Shown here: positions 8,478-17,365 of the stretch, piece after piece
How positions within the stretch are numbered: position 1 is the stretch's first letter
Layout: the number at the start of each line of letters is the position of its first letter
Origin: Streptococcus chenjunshii
Lineage (GTDB): Bacteria; Bacillota; Bacilli; Lactobacillales; Streptococcaceae
Direction: 5' to 3'
Length of the DNA stretch: 64,000 bases
NCBI RefSeq assembly: GCF_003086355.1
Contig: NZ_CP031733.1
Location: forward strand, 992,001 to 1,056,000
Notes under the pieces: generated by a model
Told to the model about the DNA's origin: nothing
Databases searched by the model: none
The model's input: only the letters and a program-made list of their open reading frames with translations
Position numbers and translations under genes: made by a program

Positions 8478-10304
8478 ATGGATATTCAAGAATTACATAA
8501 ACGCCAAGAAAAAATTCGGAACTTTTCTATTATTGCACATATTGATCATGGCAAATCCACACTGGCCGACCGTATTTTGGAAGAAACGGAGACGGTTTCG
8601 AGCCGGGAAATGCAGGATCAGCTTTTGGACAGTATGGATTTAGAGCGAGAGCGTGGGATTACCATTAAACTGAATGCTATTGAACTGAATTACCGTGCAA
8701 AAAACGGCGAAACCTATATTTTTCATCTGATTGATACGCCAGGGCATGTGGATTTTACCTATGAGGTTTCCCGCTCTTTGGCCGCCTGTGAGGGAGCGCT
8801 TTTGGTGGTCGATGCGGCTCAGGGCATTGAAGCGCAGACCTTGGCTAATGTGTACCTGGCTTTGGATAATGACTTGGAGATTCTGCCGGTGATTAATAAG
8901 ATTGATTTGCCGGCGGCTGATCCGGAAACTGTCCGTCAGGAAATCGAAGATGTTATCGGTCTCGACGCTTCTGAAGCAGTTCTTGCTTCTGCTAAGGCGG
9001 GCATTGGTATCGAAGATATTTTGGAGCAGGTTGTTGAGAAGGTACCGGCTCCGACAGGGGATGTTGAAGCTCCGCTGCAGGCACTGATTTTTGATTCCGT
9101 TTACGATGCCTATCGCGGTGTTATCTTACAGATTCGGGTCATGGACGGTATCGTGAAACCCGGGGATAAGATCCAGCTGATGTCTAACGGCAAGACCTTT
9201 GATGTCACCGAGGTCGGGATTTTCACTCCCAAAGCAGTTGAGCGTGAGTTTTTAGCAACAGGAGATGTCGGTTATCTTGCGGCTTCGATCAAAACGGTTG
9301 CTGACACACGTGTTGGAGATACTATTACACTGGCGGACAATCCGGCTGCTGCTCCGCTGCACGGCTATAAACAGATGAATCCTATGGTCTTTGCCGGGAT
9401 TTACCCAATCGATTCCAATAAATACAATGATTTGCGTGAAGCATTGGAGAGGCTCCAGCTTAATGATGCCAGTCTGCAGTTTGAACCGGAAACATCGCAG
9501 GCTTTAGGCTTTGGTTTTCGCTGCGGTTTCTTAGGTCTTCTGCACATGGATGTGATTCAGGAGCGGCTGGAACGCGAATTTAATATTGATTTGATTATGA
9601 CAGCACCGTCTGTTATTTATCATGTCCATACAACTGATAAGACTGTCCTGGAAGTAGCCAATCCGTCTGAATTTCCTGAAGCAGCTAAGGTTGAGAAGAT
9701 TGAAGAACCTTATGTTAAAGCTCAGATTATGGTACCGCAGGAGTTTGTCGGAGCTGTTATGGAGTTAGCTCAGCGCAAGCGCGGTGATTTTGTAACCATG
9801 GATTATATTGATAACAACCGTGTCAATGTGATTTATCAGATTCCTTTGGCGGAAATCGTCTTTGACTTCTTTGATAAGCTCAAGTCCTCTACGCGAGGGT
9901 ATGCCAGCTTTGACTATGAGATTTCTCAGTACCGTCCGTCTCAGCTGGTGAAAATGGATATCCTGCTCAACGGCGATAAAGTTGATGCGCTCAGTTTTAT
10001 TGTTCATAAAGAATTTGCTTATGAACGCGGAAAGCAGATTGTTGATAAGCTGAAGAAAATTATTCCGCGTCAGCAGTTTGAAGTGCCGATTCAAGCAGCG
10101 ATCGGTCAAAAAATCGTAGCCCGAAGCGATATCAAAGCCCTGCGGAAAAATGTTCTGGCTAAGTGCTATGGTGGCGATGTGTCCCGCAAGCGTAAACTTC
10201 TTGAAAAACAAAAAGCCGGCAAGAAGCGAATGAAAGCTATTGGCTCAGTTGAAGTCCCGCAAGAGGCTTTCTTATCAGTCCTGAGTATGGATGACACACA
10301 GTAA
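8478..10304 (+). CDS. lepA: Elongation factor 4 (LepA), ribosome-associated GTPase
   Basis: Translational GTPase that acts on stalled or pre-translocated ribosomes and in 30S maturation. It has 608 aa, full length for the family. GTPase motifs are intact: G1 AHIDHGKST (20-28), G3 DTPGH (86-90), G4 NKID (140-143). The LepA-specific C-terminal region ends [27 protein letters not shown] at 8440-8445 sits 33 bp before the ATG and a strong terminator follows at 10363, so it is transcribed alone. Ordinary housekeeping gene. Confidence 0.97.
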   Translation: MDIQELHKRQEKIRNFSIIAHIDHGKSTLADRILEETETVSSREMQDQLLDSMDLERERGITIKLNAIELNYRAKNGETYIFHLIDTPGHVDFTYEVSRSLAACEGALLVVDAAQGIEAQTLANVYLALDNDLEILPVINKIDLPAADPETVRQEIEDVIGLDASEAVLASAKAGIGIEDILEQVVEKVPAPTGDVEAPLQALIFDSVYDAYRGVILQIRVMDGIVKPGDKIQLMSNGKTFDVTEVGIFTPKAVEREFLATGDVGYLAASIKTVADTRVGDTITLADNPAAAPLHGYKQMNPMVFAGIYPIDSNKYNDLREALERLQLNDASLQFEPETSQALGFGFRCGFLGLLHMDVIQERLEREFNIDLIMTAPSVIYHVHTTDKTVLEVANPSEFPEAAKVEKIEEPYVKAQIMVPQEFVGAVMELAQRKRGDFVTMDYIDNNRVNVIYQIPLAEIVFDFFDKLKSSTRGYASFDYEISQYRPSQLVKMDILLNGDKVDALSFIVHKEFAYERGKQIVDKLKKIIPRQQFEVPIQAAIGQKIVARSDIKALRKNVLAKCYGGDVSRKRKLLEKQKAGKKRMKAIGSVEVPQEAFLSVLSMDDTQ

Positions 10305-10362
10305 AAGATTAATTTAAAATATAAGAACTGAAATAGCTGTAACCAAGATAACAACTTTACAG

Positions 10363-10399
10363 AGCCTCATTTCTGCTTCAAGCAGTGGTGAGGCTTTTT
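10363..10399 (+). terminator. lepA terminator
   Basis: AGCCTCA / TGAGGCT stem with an inner CTGCTT/AAGCAG stem, followed by TTTTTA. Confidence 0.85.
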
Positions 10400-10490
10400 A
10401 CCTGCAGGCGATTGCCCCAAATCAATTTAACTTGCTTAAAAAATACCTGCTCAGGATCTTCCTAGAGACCATATCTCTTGGTTTAGTTAG

Positions 10491-10513
10491 ACTGTTAAGC
10501 CGGTCTTAACAGT
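10491..10513 (+). promoter_or_regulatory. Perfect inverted repeat upstream of the OYE gene
   Basis: ACTGTTAAG (10491-10499), five-base centre CCGGT, CTTAACAGT (10505-10513). The geometry suits a dimeric repressor. It lies about 80 bp before the ATG of the flavin oxidoreductase. The cognate regulator is not identified; the next gene encodes a LysR protein. Confidence 0.55.
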
Positions 10514-10591
10514 TCATCTACTTTCTCGAAATTCCCAAAAGAATTGTGAAATGATACACTTAATTTATCAAATATATGGAGGCGTTTTCAA

Positions 10592-11776
10592 ATGAAGCAA
10601 CTAACAGATACTGTTACTTTCCGTCACGGTGCAACAATCAAAACGCGTACTGCCCAGTCTCCGATGCTGACTAACAGCGGCTTGGATGAAAAAGTCACTC
10701 AAGAGACGATTGACTACTATGCTGCGCGCTCACAATCTGCAGGCATGGTTATTGTCGAATATACCAGCGTCAGTCCGAACGGCGGGCCGTCGCGCTCATG
10801 GGCTCCAGATCGGGAACAATTGGCTGTTTACAATGATGATTTTAAACCGGGGCTGGCGAAAGTAGCAGAAGTTTTGAAAAAAGACGGCAACAAAGCCTTG
10901 CTCCAGCTGGTACACTCCGGCCGTGAAGCTGCTTACCGCTACGAACTGGGAGGACGGGTTGAAGTGCCGTCAAAACTTGATTTTCCATGGATTGATTATC
11001 CTCTTTATGAACTGACGGAAGAAGAGGTCTGGGGAATTGTCAGGGACTTTGGAGCGGCTGCCAAACGGGCAATTGATTGTGGCTTTGACGGTATTGAAAT
11101 CCACGGTGCCAACCATTACCTTCATCAGGAATTCTTTTCTGCCTTTTCAAATAAGCGCACCGATTTCTGGGGTGGCAGTTTCGAAAAACGTATGAATTTT
11201 GCTCTTGAAGTGGCGCGTGAAGTCTTCAGGGTCGTTAATGAATTTGCACCAAAGGATTTCATTGTTGGCTATCGCATCAGCCCTGAAGAAATTCATGGCG
11301 AAAACATCGGCTACACTTGGCGCGAAGCAAAAGAACTGATAAGAACGCTGTCGCAACAATTCGAGTTTGACTATATCCATCTCTCGACTAACGATTACAC
11401 AAAAACACCTTCTGACTCTGATAAGAACTATGCCCAGTTGTTGGGTGATGCAGTGCAGGCTCCAGCCTTACTGATGATTGCAGGCGGCATTCATACGGTC
11501 GAAAAAATGCAGAATGCTCTGAACTATGTTGATATTGTCAGCCTTGGACGTCCAACTTTGATCGATCCGCAGATTGCCTATAAGTTGGAAAACGGCCTTG
11601 AAGATCAAATCAGCCTGTCCTTCAATGAAGAATCCGTAGCAGCAGCTAAGCTTACACCGGGCTTGATGGCCCTCTTAGCAAATGCTGAATATTTTGCTAT
11701 GCCAGGTATGGACTATCTCCAATCCTTGGTAGATGAAAAACTTGATGATGTTGTCACACATGATGGCACACAGTAA
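10592..11776 (+). CDS. Old Yellow Enzyme family NAD(P)H-dependent flavin oxidoreductase
   Basis: FMN-dependent TIM-barrel reductase acting on activated alkenes or similar electrophiles; substrate unknown. It has 394 aa. The signature GIEIHGANHYLHQEF (168-182) gives the substrate-anchoring His171/Asn174 pair and the Tyr176 proton donor, and NKRTDFWGGS follows, as in the family. LLQLVHSGREA near 103-113 is the flavin-binding strand. An ATGGAGGCG ribosome binding site precedes the ATG. A 23-bp inverted repeat lies upstream and a LysR gene follows convergently. A second, divergent homologue is at 52761. Confidence 0.9.
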   Translation: MKQLTDTVTFRHGATIKTRTAQSPMLTNSGLDEKVTQETIDYYAARSQSAGMVIVEYTSVSPNGGPSRSWAPDREQLAVYNDDFKPGLAKVAEVLKKDGNKALLQLVHSGREAAYRYELGGRVEVPSKLDFPWIDYPLYELTEEEVWGIVRDFGAAAKRAIDCGFDGIEIHGANHYLHQEFFSAFSNKRTDFWGGSFEKRMNFALEVAREVFRVVNEFAPKDFIVGYRISPEEIHGENIGYTWREAKELIRTLSQQFEFDYIHLSTNDYTKTPSDSDKNYAQLLGDAVQAPALLMIAGGIHTVEKMQNALNYVDIVSLGRPTLIDPQIAYKLENGLEDQISLSFNEESVAAAKLTPGLMALLANAEYFAMPGMDYLQSLVDEKLDDVVTHDGTQ

Positions 11777-11951
11777 TAGTCAGTCCAACCGGCCGCAATG
11801 CGACAGACAGCTGGATGATATTAACGTCAGCACCAGTCTGGAAGGGTAGAACAATAAGGGAAGTTCATTTCTCCAAAGGGACTATTTTGGTCCCTCCCCG
11901 CAACCGTTATTCAGGCCCGATTTTGATTTAAAAAAAGTATCAAAGCAAATG

Positions 11952-11979
11952 AAAAGAGGTGCTGTCAAGCATCTCTTTT
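11952..11979 (-). terminator. Terminator of the LysR gene, with the stop codon in its loop
   Basis: On the minus strand AAAAGAGATGCT, loop TGAC, AGCACCTCTTTT. The loop contains the TGA stop (11967-11965) of the LysR gene, and the T-run is part of the stem. Compact arrangement. Confidence 0.65.
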
Positions 11980-12879
11980 AATAATCTCTGTAATAGTATC
12001 CATTAACTGTTCAGTCTGTGAAGAAAGCTTCTGGTTAGGATTAATCAGCCAACCGAGAGCAAACTGATCATCAATAAGATGGCCGATACTGATATGGCCA
12101 AGCCTTTTGATATCTTCATCAGTTGACAGTTTTTCTTGGACAATTCGTCCAAAACAGACCGTGTTTAACTTTAAAATAGCCTGGCTCATGGCCCAAGCAT
12201 CATCTGTCCGAAGCACTAAGGGCAAAGGGCCGCAGATGTTTTGCAGACTCGCATAGAGAGTATCGTGCAAACTGTCATTGAAAAGACTGAAACGTTGGCC
12301 TTTGATATCATCAATAGTGACAGGTTCTTTCTTAGCTAAGAGCGGATTTGCCGGAGAACAAAGCATGACTAATTTAGTGTGGCAGACCGGCCGAAATTCA
12401 AGTCCCTGAAGTTCTTTTTGATTCATATGATTTGTTGCAATAAAACCAGCATCTATTTCCTGCTGATGCAGGCGCTTGATGATAGACGGCAGTTCATGGC
12501 AGCTGATATCCAAGGTGGTATGCTCATACTCTTCTTTGTAGTGCTGTATAAAAGTGTCTATAAAAGGCCGAAGCATAACATTCATATAATGGATTGTTAT
12601 TTTTTGAAAATGCTCTGGGCTGGCAATATAATGTGCCTGCTTCTCGAGAGCATTTTTAGCCTGCAGGATATTTGATACAGAAGCCAGCAGCTTTTGACCT
12701 TCCGGTGTTACAGCTGTTCCTGAAGCAGTCCGTTCAAACAGCTTGATACCAAGTTCATCTTCTAACTGAGAAATAGCTAAACTAAGACCGGATTTGCTGA
12801 TATGCAGGACATCGGCAGCTTTTTGCAGCGACTGATAATGAGAGAGCATTTCGGCATAGAGGAGCTGTTCAAAATTCAT
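11965..12879 (-). CDS. LysR-family transcriptional regulator
   Basis: 304-aa regulator. The N-terminal winged HTH (residues 1-60) has the family pattern LQKAADVLHISKSGLSLAIS and QLEDELGIKLFERTASGTAVT, followed by a linker helix and a periplasmic-binding-like effector domain (KITIHYMNVMLRPFIDTF onward). The recognition helix has KSGLS instead of the common QPALS. It converges on the OYE gene at 10592. Upstream, TATCAAAATTGATA (12963-12976) is a small palindrome that may be its operator. The effector is unknown. Confidence 0.9.
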   Translation of the reverse strand: MNFEQLLYAEMLSHYQSLQKAADVLHISKSGLSLAISQLEDELGIKLFERTASGTAVTPEGQKLLASVSNILQAKNALEKQAHYIASPEHFQKITIHYMNVMLRPFIDTFIQHYKEEYEHTTLDISCHELPSIIKRLHQQEIDAGFIATNHMNQKELQGLEFRPVCHTKLVMLCSPANPLLAKKEPVTIDDIKGQRFSLFNDSLHDTLYASLQNICGPLPLVLRTDDAWAMSQAILKLNTVCFGRIVQEKLSTDEDIKRLGHISIGHLIDDQFALGWLINPNQKLSSQTEQLMDTITEIIKRDA

Positions 12880-13129
12880 AGTGTACGTCCTTTGTCATCT
12901 TTTCCAATGAAGCGAAAGAAATGATTGTGTAAGTCAGTGACAGAGTTCTTTTGTTTCGATCGTATCAAAATTGATAAAGGTTGTAAAAAGAAAGTCGGCT
13001 GCAGGCCGGCAGAGGAGAATGCAGTATAACAATACAGCTATTAAAAATAGTTTTTTATACAGGAACGCATCTTTGTCTATTGCGCCAATACAGCAAGCAG
13101 AGCATGACTTTGGTCAGTTTTCCTCTGTT

Positions 13130-13999
13130 TTAGTTAGAGATAACCGTCTGCAGAATGTCTAAAAATTTTTTGGCTGCAGCAGACTGACTGCTTTGTTTTT
13201 TCCAGATAATTTGCAGAGGATCAAAATTCTTCTGGCTGAAAGGGATGAATTGAAGCTCGCTGCCATCATAAGAGGTATCGATAATACCATCTAAACATAA
13301 AGCGATTCCTACGCCAGCCTTAACGAGCAGAGAAGCATTATAAAGAAGATTGTAGCTTGCCACAATTCGATAATCTCCAAGTCCTGCAAAAATAGTCGGT
13401 TCAATAGTTGACTGAGCAGATACAATCAGCGGGTATTTGATAACATCTTTGAGTTCTGGTCGTTCTATCTGTGTCAAAGGGTGACTTTTGGGGACCAAAA
13501 CTCCCCAGCGGTCACGGTTTTCAAGGCTGATGTGATGATACTTTTTATTGTCATAGCTGCCAATAACGGCGCCGAGATCGTAAACGCCATGATTGAGCTG
13601 CTCCAGAATATCATCGGCATTGCCGCTGCGGAGATGAACCTGAGTTTCAGGATAGGTATCCGTTAAGATTTTAATAGCTTGTGCGAGGATATCCAAGGAC
13701 TGACTTTCAGCCGCCCCTATATAAATTTCCCCTGAAATATCATCTGATTTACGCAGATTGCTTTGGGTTTTATCAACTAAAGCCAAGATTTCAACAGCAC
13801 GGTTATAAAGGTACTGCCCATCTTCTGTCAGCTGGATTTCCCGGCTGCCGCGGTGAAACAAAAGGGTTTCTAATTCCTCTTCCAAATCTTTGATTTGGCG
13901 GGAAAGAGTCGGCTGAGTGACATGCAGGACACCGGCTGCATTGGAAATGCTTTTTGTCTGTACAATAGTGACAAAATAATTTAAGACACGAATATCCAT
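13130..13999 (-). CDS. LysR-family transcriptional regulator
   Basis: 289-aa regulator with a classical LysR HTH (VLNYFVTIVQTKSISNAAGV, then LHVTQPTLSRQIKDLEEELE) and a C-terminal effector-binding domain (GEIYIGAAESQSLDILAQAI onward; GVGIALCLDGII late). The start is supported by AGGAGC just before the ATG. Its own promoter region carries ATAAGTATTTG (14039-14049), which recurs in the promoters of the genes at 19720 and 32717; autoregulation and control of those genes is an inference. It belongs to the type often found with aldo-keto reductase, cupin and hydrolase genes in lactic acid bacteria. Confidence 0.9.
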   Translation of the reverse strand: MDIRVLNYFVTIVQTKSISNAAGVLHVTQPTLSRQIKDLEEELETLLFHRGSREIQLTEDGQYLYNRAVEILALVDKTQSNLRKSDDISGEIYIGAAESQSLDILAQAIKILTDTYPETQVHLRSGNADDILEQLNHGVYDLGAVIGSYDNKKYHHISLENRDRWGVLVPKSHPLTQIERPELKDVIKYPLIVSAQSTIEPTIFAGLGDYRIVASYNLLYNASLLVKAGVGIALCLDGIIDTSYDGSELQFIPFSQKNFDPLQIIWKKQSSQSAAAKKFLDILQTVISN

Positions 14000-14038
14000 A
14001 GGCGCTCCTATAGTTTAAAGTAATAGTTTGTATTTGAT

Positions 14039-14065
14039 ATAAGTATTTGTTATATAGATTATAAC
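14039..14065. promoter_or_regulatory. LysR promoter region with shared motif and inverted repeat
   Basis: ATAAGTATTTG (14039-14049) overlaps GTTATA-TAGAT-TATAAC (14049-14065), a perfect 6-bp-arm inverted repeat. Probable autoregulatory site of the LysR gene ending at 13999. Confidence 0.45.
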
Positions 14066-14150
14066 ATGATAAGCTATAAAGGTAAAGAAGAGAAGGCAGA
14101 AATTTAAACAGATTTGGCCTGCTGCTGCAAAAAAATTCCTTCATTTTTTT

Positions 14151-14266
14151 GGAACTGAACACGGCCTAAACGCTGCGAGAAAAAGACCGTCCTTTCTTGA
14201 GTCTTTAGTGACTCAGCGGTCGGACGCCTATTTTTTCTTTGCGTTCTTAACGGCCTTTATATCTTG
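14151..14266 (+). repeat. GAACACGGCC intergenic element, copy A1
   Basis: It begins GGAACTGAACACGGCCTAAA and ends ACGGCCTTTATATCTTG. The inner arms AACGC (14169-14173) and GCGTT (14241-14245) are complementary, flanked by GGCC on both sides (14163-14166, 14252-14255). The interior hairpin is GAGTC-TTTAGT-GACTC, followed by the conserved CCTATTTT. No coding potential seen. Confidence 0.8.
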
Positions 14267-14269
14267 TTT

Positions 14270-14487
14270 GAACTGAACACGGCCTAAAATCCTAGTGAAA
14301 GAGAGGAAGTCCGTCTTGGTGCGGTGACAGTCCAGAATAGCTCTAGCCGTAGCTGACTGAAGGCCTTGCCGTCTTGACAGACGACCGCACCCTTCTAGTC
14401 ATCTTGGCAGGGGTGCGTCAACGAAATCATAGATTTCTGGCTTACCGCCATTTTCATACGGATTTCTTAACGGCCTTTATATCTTGT
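14270..14487 (+). repeat. GAACACGGCC intergenic element, copy A2
   Basis: It begins GAACTGAACACGGCCTAAAA and ends ACGGCCTTTATATCTTG. The arms are AATCC (14288-14292) and GGATT (14460-14464), different from A1 but again complementary. The interior carries one copy of a unit of about 105 bp that is triplicated in the copy at 33147. The element ends about six bases before the GAGGGAG ribosome binding site of the DUF3737 gene. Confidence 0.8.
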
Positions 14488-14506
14488 TTTCGAGGGAGTA
14501 TAAGCA

Positions 14507-15367
14507 ATGAAAATGATTGATCAAAAGCGATTAAGTGGTGAACGGGCTTGTTTTCAAGAAAAAAATGCAAAAATCAGCCGTTCTGTCTTTGAAGATGGAG
14601 AATCCCCTCTAAAGGAAAGCCGTAATATCCATTTGACAGATACCATTTTCCGCTGGAAATATCCTTTATGGTATTCACAGGCAATCAAAGCTGACCATAT
14701 CAGCCTGCTGGATACAGCGCGTTCAGGCATCTGGTATACTCATCATATCGAGATAAGCAACAGTTTGATTCAGGCTCCTAAAACATTCCGCCGCAGCTCA
14801 CATATCAGCTTAAAAGACGTTCATATGTCTGATGCACAGGAAAGCATGTGGAACTGCTCAGATATTAATTTAGAACATGTTGAAATTACCGGCGATTATT
14901 TCGCAATGAGCAGCCGTAATATTACAGCGGACCATTTAAAAATTGTCGGCAACTATGCTTTTGACGGGGCCGAAAATCTTGACATCAGCCATGCCACTTT
15001 GCTGACTAAGGATGCTTTTTGGAACTGCAAGAATGTTGTCATCCGTGATTCAACGATTATAGGGGAATACTTCGGCTGGAATTCTGAAAATATCACTTTG
15101 ATTAATTGTACTGTCGAAAGCAATCAGGGATTTTGCTATATGAAAAATCTGCATATGGAAAACTGTCAACTGCTTCATTCTGATTTGCTTTTTGAATATT
15201 CGACAGTAGAAGCGGATATAAAATCTGACATTATCAGTATTAAAAATCCGATTTCCGGCCATATTGCTGCAGACTGTATCCATGATATTATCTTCGATGA
15301 TCCTGATATTGACAGAAGCCGGACAGAAATCCGTTTAAGAAAGGAGCGTGTGACACATGCAGTATGA
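14507..15367 (+). CDS. DUF3737 family protein (beta-helix-like)
   Basis: 286-aa cytosolic protein with no signal peptide. The body is a run of short irregular repeats of the form NI-x-L-x-x-V/T-x-I (ISLKDVHMSD, INLEHVEITGDYF, ITADHLKIVGNYAF, VVIRDSTIIGEYF, ITLINCTVESNQGF), as expected for a right-handed parallel beta-helix. The conserved DUF3737 pattern of DGESPLKESR near the start and repeated WN/WY turns is visible. Function unknown. The GAGGGAG site supports the ATG at 14507. It overlaps the downstream PatB-like gene by 11 bp, so the two are co-translated. Confidence 0.85.
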   Translation: MKMIDQKRLSGERACFQEKNAKISRSVFEDGESPLKESRNIHLTDTIFRWKYPLWYSQAIKADHISLLDTARSGIWYTHHIEISNSLIQAPKTFRRSSHISLKDVHMSDAQESMWNCSDINLEHVEITGDYFAMSSRNITADHLKIVGNYAFDGAENLDISHATLLTKDAFWNCKNVVIRDSTIIGEYFGWNSENITLINCTVESNQGFCYMKNLHMENCQLLHSDLLFEYSTVEADIKSDIISIKNPISGHIAADCIHDIIFDDPDIDRSRTEIRLRKERVTHAV

Positions 15368-16532
15368 TTTTGATCAGGTAATCAGCCGCCGGCAAGTCAA
15401 TTCTTATAAATGGGATGTCAGTCAAGAGGAACTGCCTATGTGGGTAGCAGATATGGATTTCGCTACAGCTCCGGAGATTGCTGCAGCTGTTCAGAAACGC
15501 CTATCGCAGGGAGCCCTAGGCTACAATATTGTTCCTGACTCTTTTTTTGAGGCTTATGTGTCTTGGTGGCAGCGCAGACACAATTATAAGATCGAAAAAG
15601 ACTGGTTGCTCTTTTGTACTGGTGCAGTACCTGCAGTTTCTTCTATTGTCCGCAAAGTAACTGTCCCTGAAGATTATGTTCTTCTTTTGTCACCTGTTTA
15701 TAATATTTTTTACCATTCTATTATCAACAACAACCGTCAGGTGCTGGAAAGTCCGCTGGGCTACCACGAGGGAGAATACACTGTCGATTATGACGATTTG
15801 GAAGAAAAATTATCGCTTCCTCAAACGCGTCTGCTTATATTCTGCAATCCTCATAATCCAACCGGGAAGGTTTGGAGTCCGGAAGATTTACGAAAAATCG
15901 GGACACTGTGCCTGAAATATGGAGTATTGATTTTATCTGACGAGGTCCACTGTGATTTGACACATCCTGATTATACCTACACTCCGTTCGCTGCTGTTGC
16001 AGAAGATATCGCTCAAATAACTATGACCTGTCTTTCCCCGTCAAAGGCTTTTAATATTGCCGGTTTACAGACTTCAGCTATCATGGTTCCCAACCGTGAT
16101 TTGTATCAGCAGGTCAAGCGTGCCATCAATACAGATGAAGTTGCTGAGCCTAACAGTTTTGCCGTTCAGGCGACAGAAGCTGCTTTTAATGAAGGGGAGC
16201 ATTGGCTGAATCAGCTCAATCATTATTTGGCAGAGAACCGCCGCTATCTGTTGGAACAAATTCGGCTGCGTTTTCCTGAACTGCATTTTGTTTCTGCACA
16301 GGCCACTTATTTAGCCTGGCTAGACTGCTCGGCTGTCAGTCAGGACAGCAAAGCGCTTTGCGACTATATTCGCCGAAAGACAGGCCTGATATTATCAGAC
16401 GGTGAGATTTTCGGCGGCAACGGCCGGCAGTTTATTCGCTGGAATTACGCCTGTCCCAAAGCAGTGCTGCAGGACGGGGTAAGGCGTTTTGTTCAGGCCG
16501 TCCAACAGTACAAAGAAGAGGCTGATATCTAA
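15357..16532 (+). CDS. MalY/PatB-family PLP-dependent C-S lyase or aminotransferase
   Basis: Fold-type I PLP enzyme of 391 aa, likely a cystathionine beta-lyase or cysteine-S-conjugate lyase. Visible motifs: MWVADMDFAT (28-37, family hallmark), NPHNPTG (164-170), SDEVH (194-198) and SPSKAFNIAGL with the Schiff-base Lys at 230. The C-terminal FIRWNYACP motif supplies the carboxylate-binding Arg. It overlaps the DUF3737 gene by 11 bp. Whether it makes homocysteine, releases hydrogen sulfide or transaminates cannot be told from sequence. Confidence 0.9.
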   Translation: MQYDFDQVISRRQVNSYKWDVSQEELPMWVADMDFATAPEIAAAVQKRLSQGALGYNIVPDSFFEAYVSWWQRRHNYKIEKDWLLFCTGAVPAVSSIVRKVTVPEDYVLLLSPVYNIFYHSIINNNRQVLESPLGYHEGEYTVDYDDLEEKLSLPQTRLLIFCNPHNPTGKVWSPEDLRKIGTLCLKYGVLILSDEVHCDLTHPDYTYTPFAAVAEDIAQITMTCLSPSKAFNIAGLQTSAIMVPNRDLYQQVKRAINTDEVAEPNSFAVQATEAAFNEGEHWLNQLNHYLAENRRYLLEQIRLRFPELHFVSAQATYLAWLDCSAVSQDSKALCDYIRRKTGLILSDGEIFGGNGRQFIRWNYACPKAVLQDGVRRFVQAVQQYKEEADI

Positions 16533-16607
16533 ACACTGTTTTCAGCTCAAAGCCGATGACAATGCAGAAAAAATAAAAGACGTTTGAAAAATCAGCAGGA
16601 GAACAAA

Positions 16608-16961
16608 ATGATACAAGCTATTATCAATAATCAAACCTTTGAGGTTGAATTAAATAACAGTCAAGCAGCACAGGAATTTGTGGCTTTGCTGCCGCTGACG
16701 GTAATAATGGAAGATGTCAACGGCAATGAGAAATATAAGCATTTAGAGACACATTTCACTGTAGATAACCAGCCCGCTGAACAGATTCGGGCAGGTGATT
16801 TAAAATTGTGGTCGGGAAACGGTCTTGCTCTTTTTTATAAAGATTTTTTCTCTTCCTATACCTACACAGATTTAGGCAGGATTCTTGATACAGAAAGGCT
16901 AACGAGCACCCTCGGTACCGGCAGTCTCTCTGTTACTTTTACCGGATTGGATGAACTATGA
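16608..16961 (+). CDS. Cyclophilin-like fold protein
   Basis: 117 aa from the ATG at 16608, which follows an AGGAGAAC site; the longer frame from a TTG at 16584 is less likely. It matches the cyclophilin-like family of small bacterial proteins: opening QAIINNQTFEVELNNSQAAQ, then FVALLPLTVIMEDVNGNEKY, then GDLKLWSGNGLALFYKDF. The role is unknown; proteins of this family often sit beside reductases. The stop overlaps the start of a paralogue (ATGA). Confidence 0.8.
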   Translation: MIQAIINNQTFEVELNNSQAAQEFVALLPLTVIMEDVNGNEKYKHLETHFTVDNQPAEQIRAGDLKLWSGNGLALFYKDFFSSYTYTDLGRILDTERLTSTLGTGSLSVTFTGLDEL

Positions 16962-17311
16962 AAATAACGATTACAGTTAACCGGCAGCCCTTTCAGATGG
17001 ATTTAGCAGACAATAAAACAGCAGCTGCTTTTGCTGGCTTGCTGCCGCTTGAACTTGATATGCAGGATGTCAATGGCAATGAGAAATTTTATCTTTTGAC
17101 GGACAGCTTACCTCAGGATCCGAGGCCCTGCCGCCAAATCACAGCCGGCAGTCTGCTGCTTTATCAGACAAACGAGCTGACCTTTTTCTATGACGAAACG
17201 GCCTCGTCTTTTAAATTTAGTGAAATTGGCAGTGTTAACGATATCAAAGGTTTTAGCCAAGCCATGTCCGGCCGGGCTGTCACAGTAAGTTTTGAAGAAA
17301 ATGACAAATAA
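16958..17311 (+). CDS. Cyclophilin-like fold protein, paralogue of the preceding gene
   Basis: 117 aa, same length and layout as its upstream neighbour: FAGLLPLELDMQDVNGNEKF matches FVALLPLTVIMEDVNGNEKY, and GSLLLYQTNELTFFYDE matches GDLKLWSGNGLALFYKD. The pair overlaps by four bases, so it looks like a tandem duplication with translational coupling. A 54-bp gap leads to the MFS gene, probably the same transcript. Specific function unknown. Confidence 0.8.
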   Translation: MKITITVNRQPFQMDLADNKTAAAFAGLLPLELDMQDVNGNEKFYLLTDSLPQDPRPCRQITAGSLLLYQTNELTFFYDETASSFKFSEIGSVNDIKGFSQAMSGRAVTVSFEENDK

Positions 17312-17365
17312 CATCACATTATGCCCTGCCGCAGATGAATACAGCAGGCAAACAGGAAGGAAGTT

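Noticed and set aside
11877..11898. AGGGAC-TATTTT-GGTCCCT hairpin after the OYE gene as a terminator
   Set aside because: The stem is good but C-rich sequence, not a T-tract, follows; it may be a weak 3' hairpin only.
14151..14487. Retron msr/msd or group II intron fragment
   Set aside because: No reverse transcriptase gene nearby and none of the conserved retron or intron domain V sequences are seen.
14151..14487. Known metabolite riboswitch or T-box
   Set aside because: No T-box sequence (TGGNACCGCG) and no core motif of the TPP, FMN, SAM, purine or lysine classes was recognised; the element recurs before unrelated genes.
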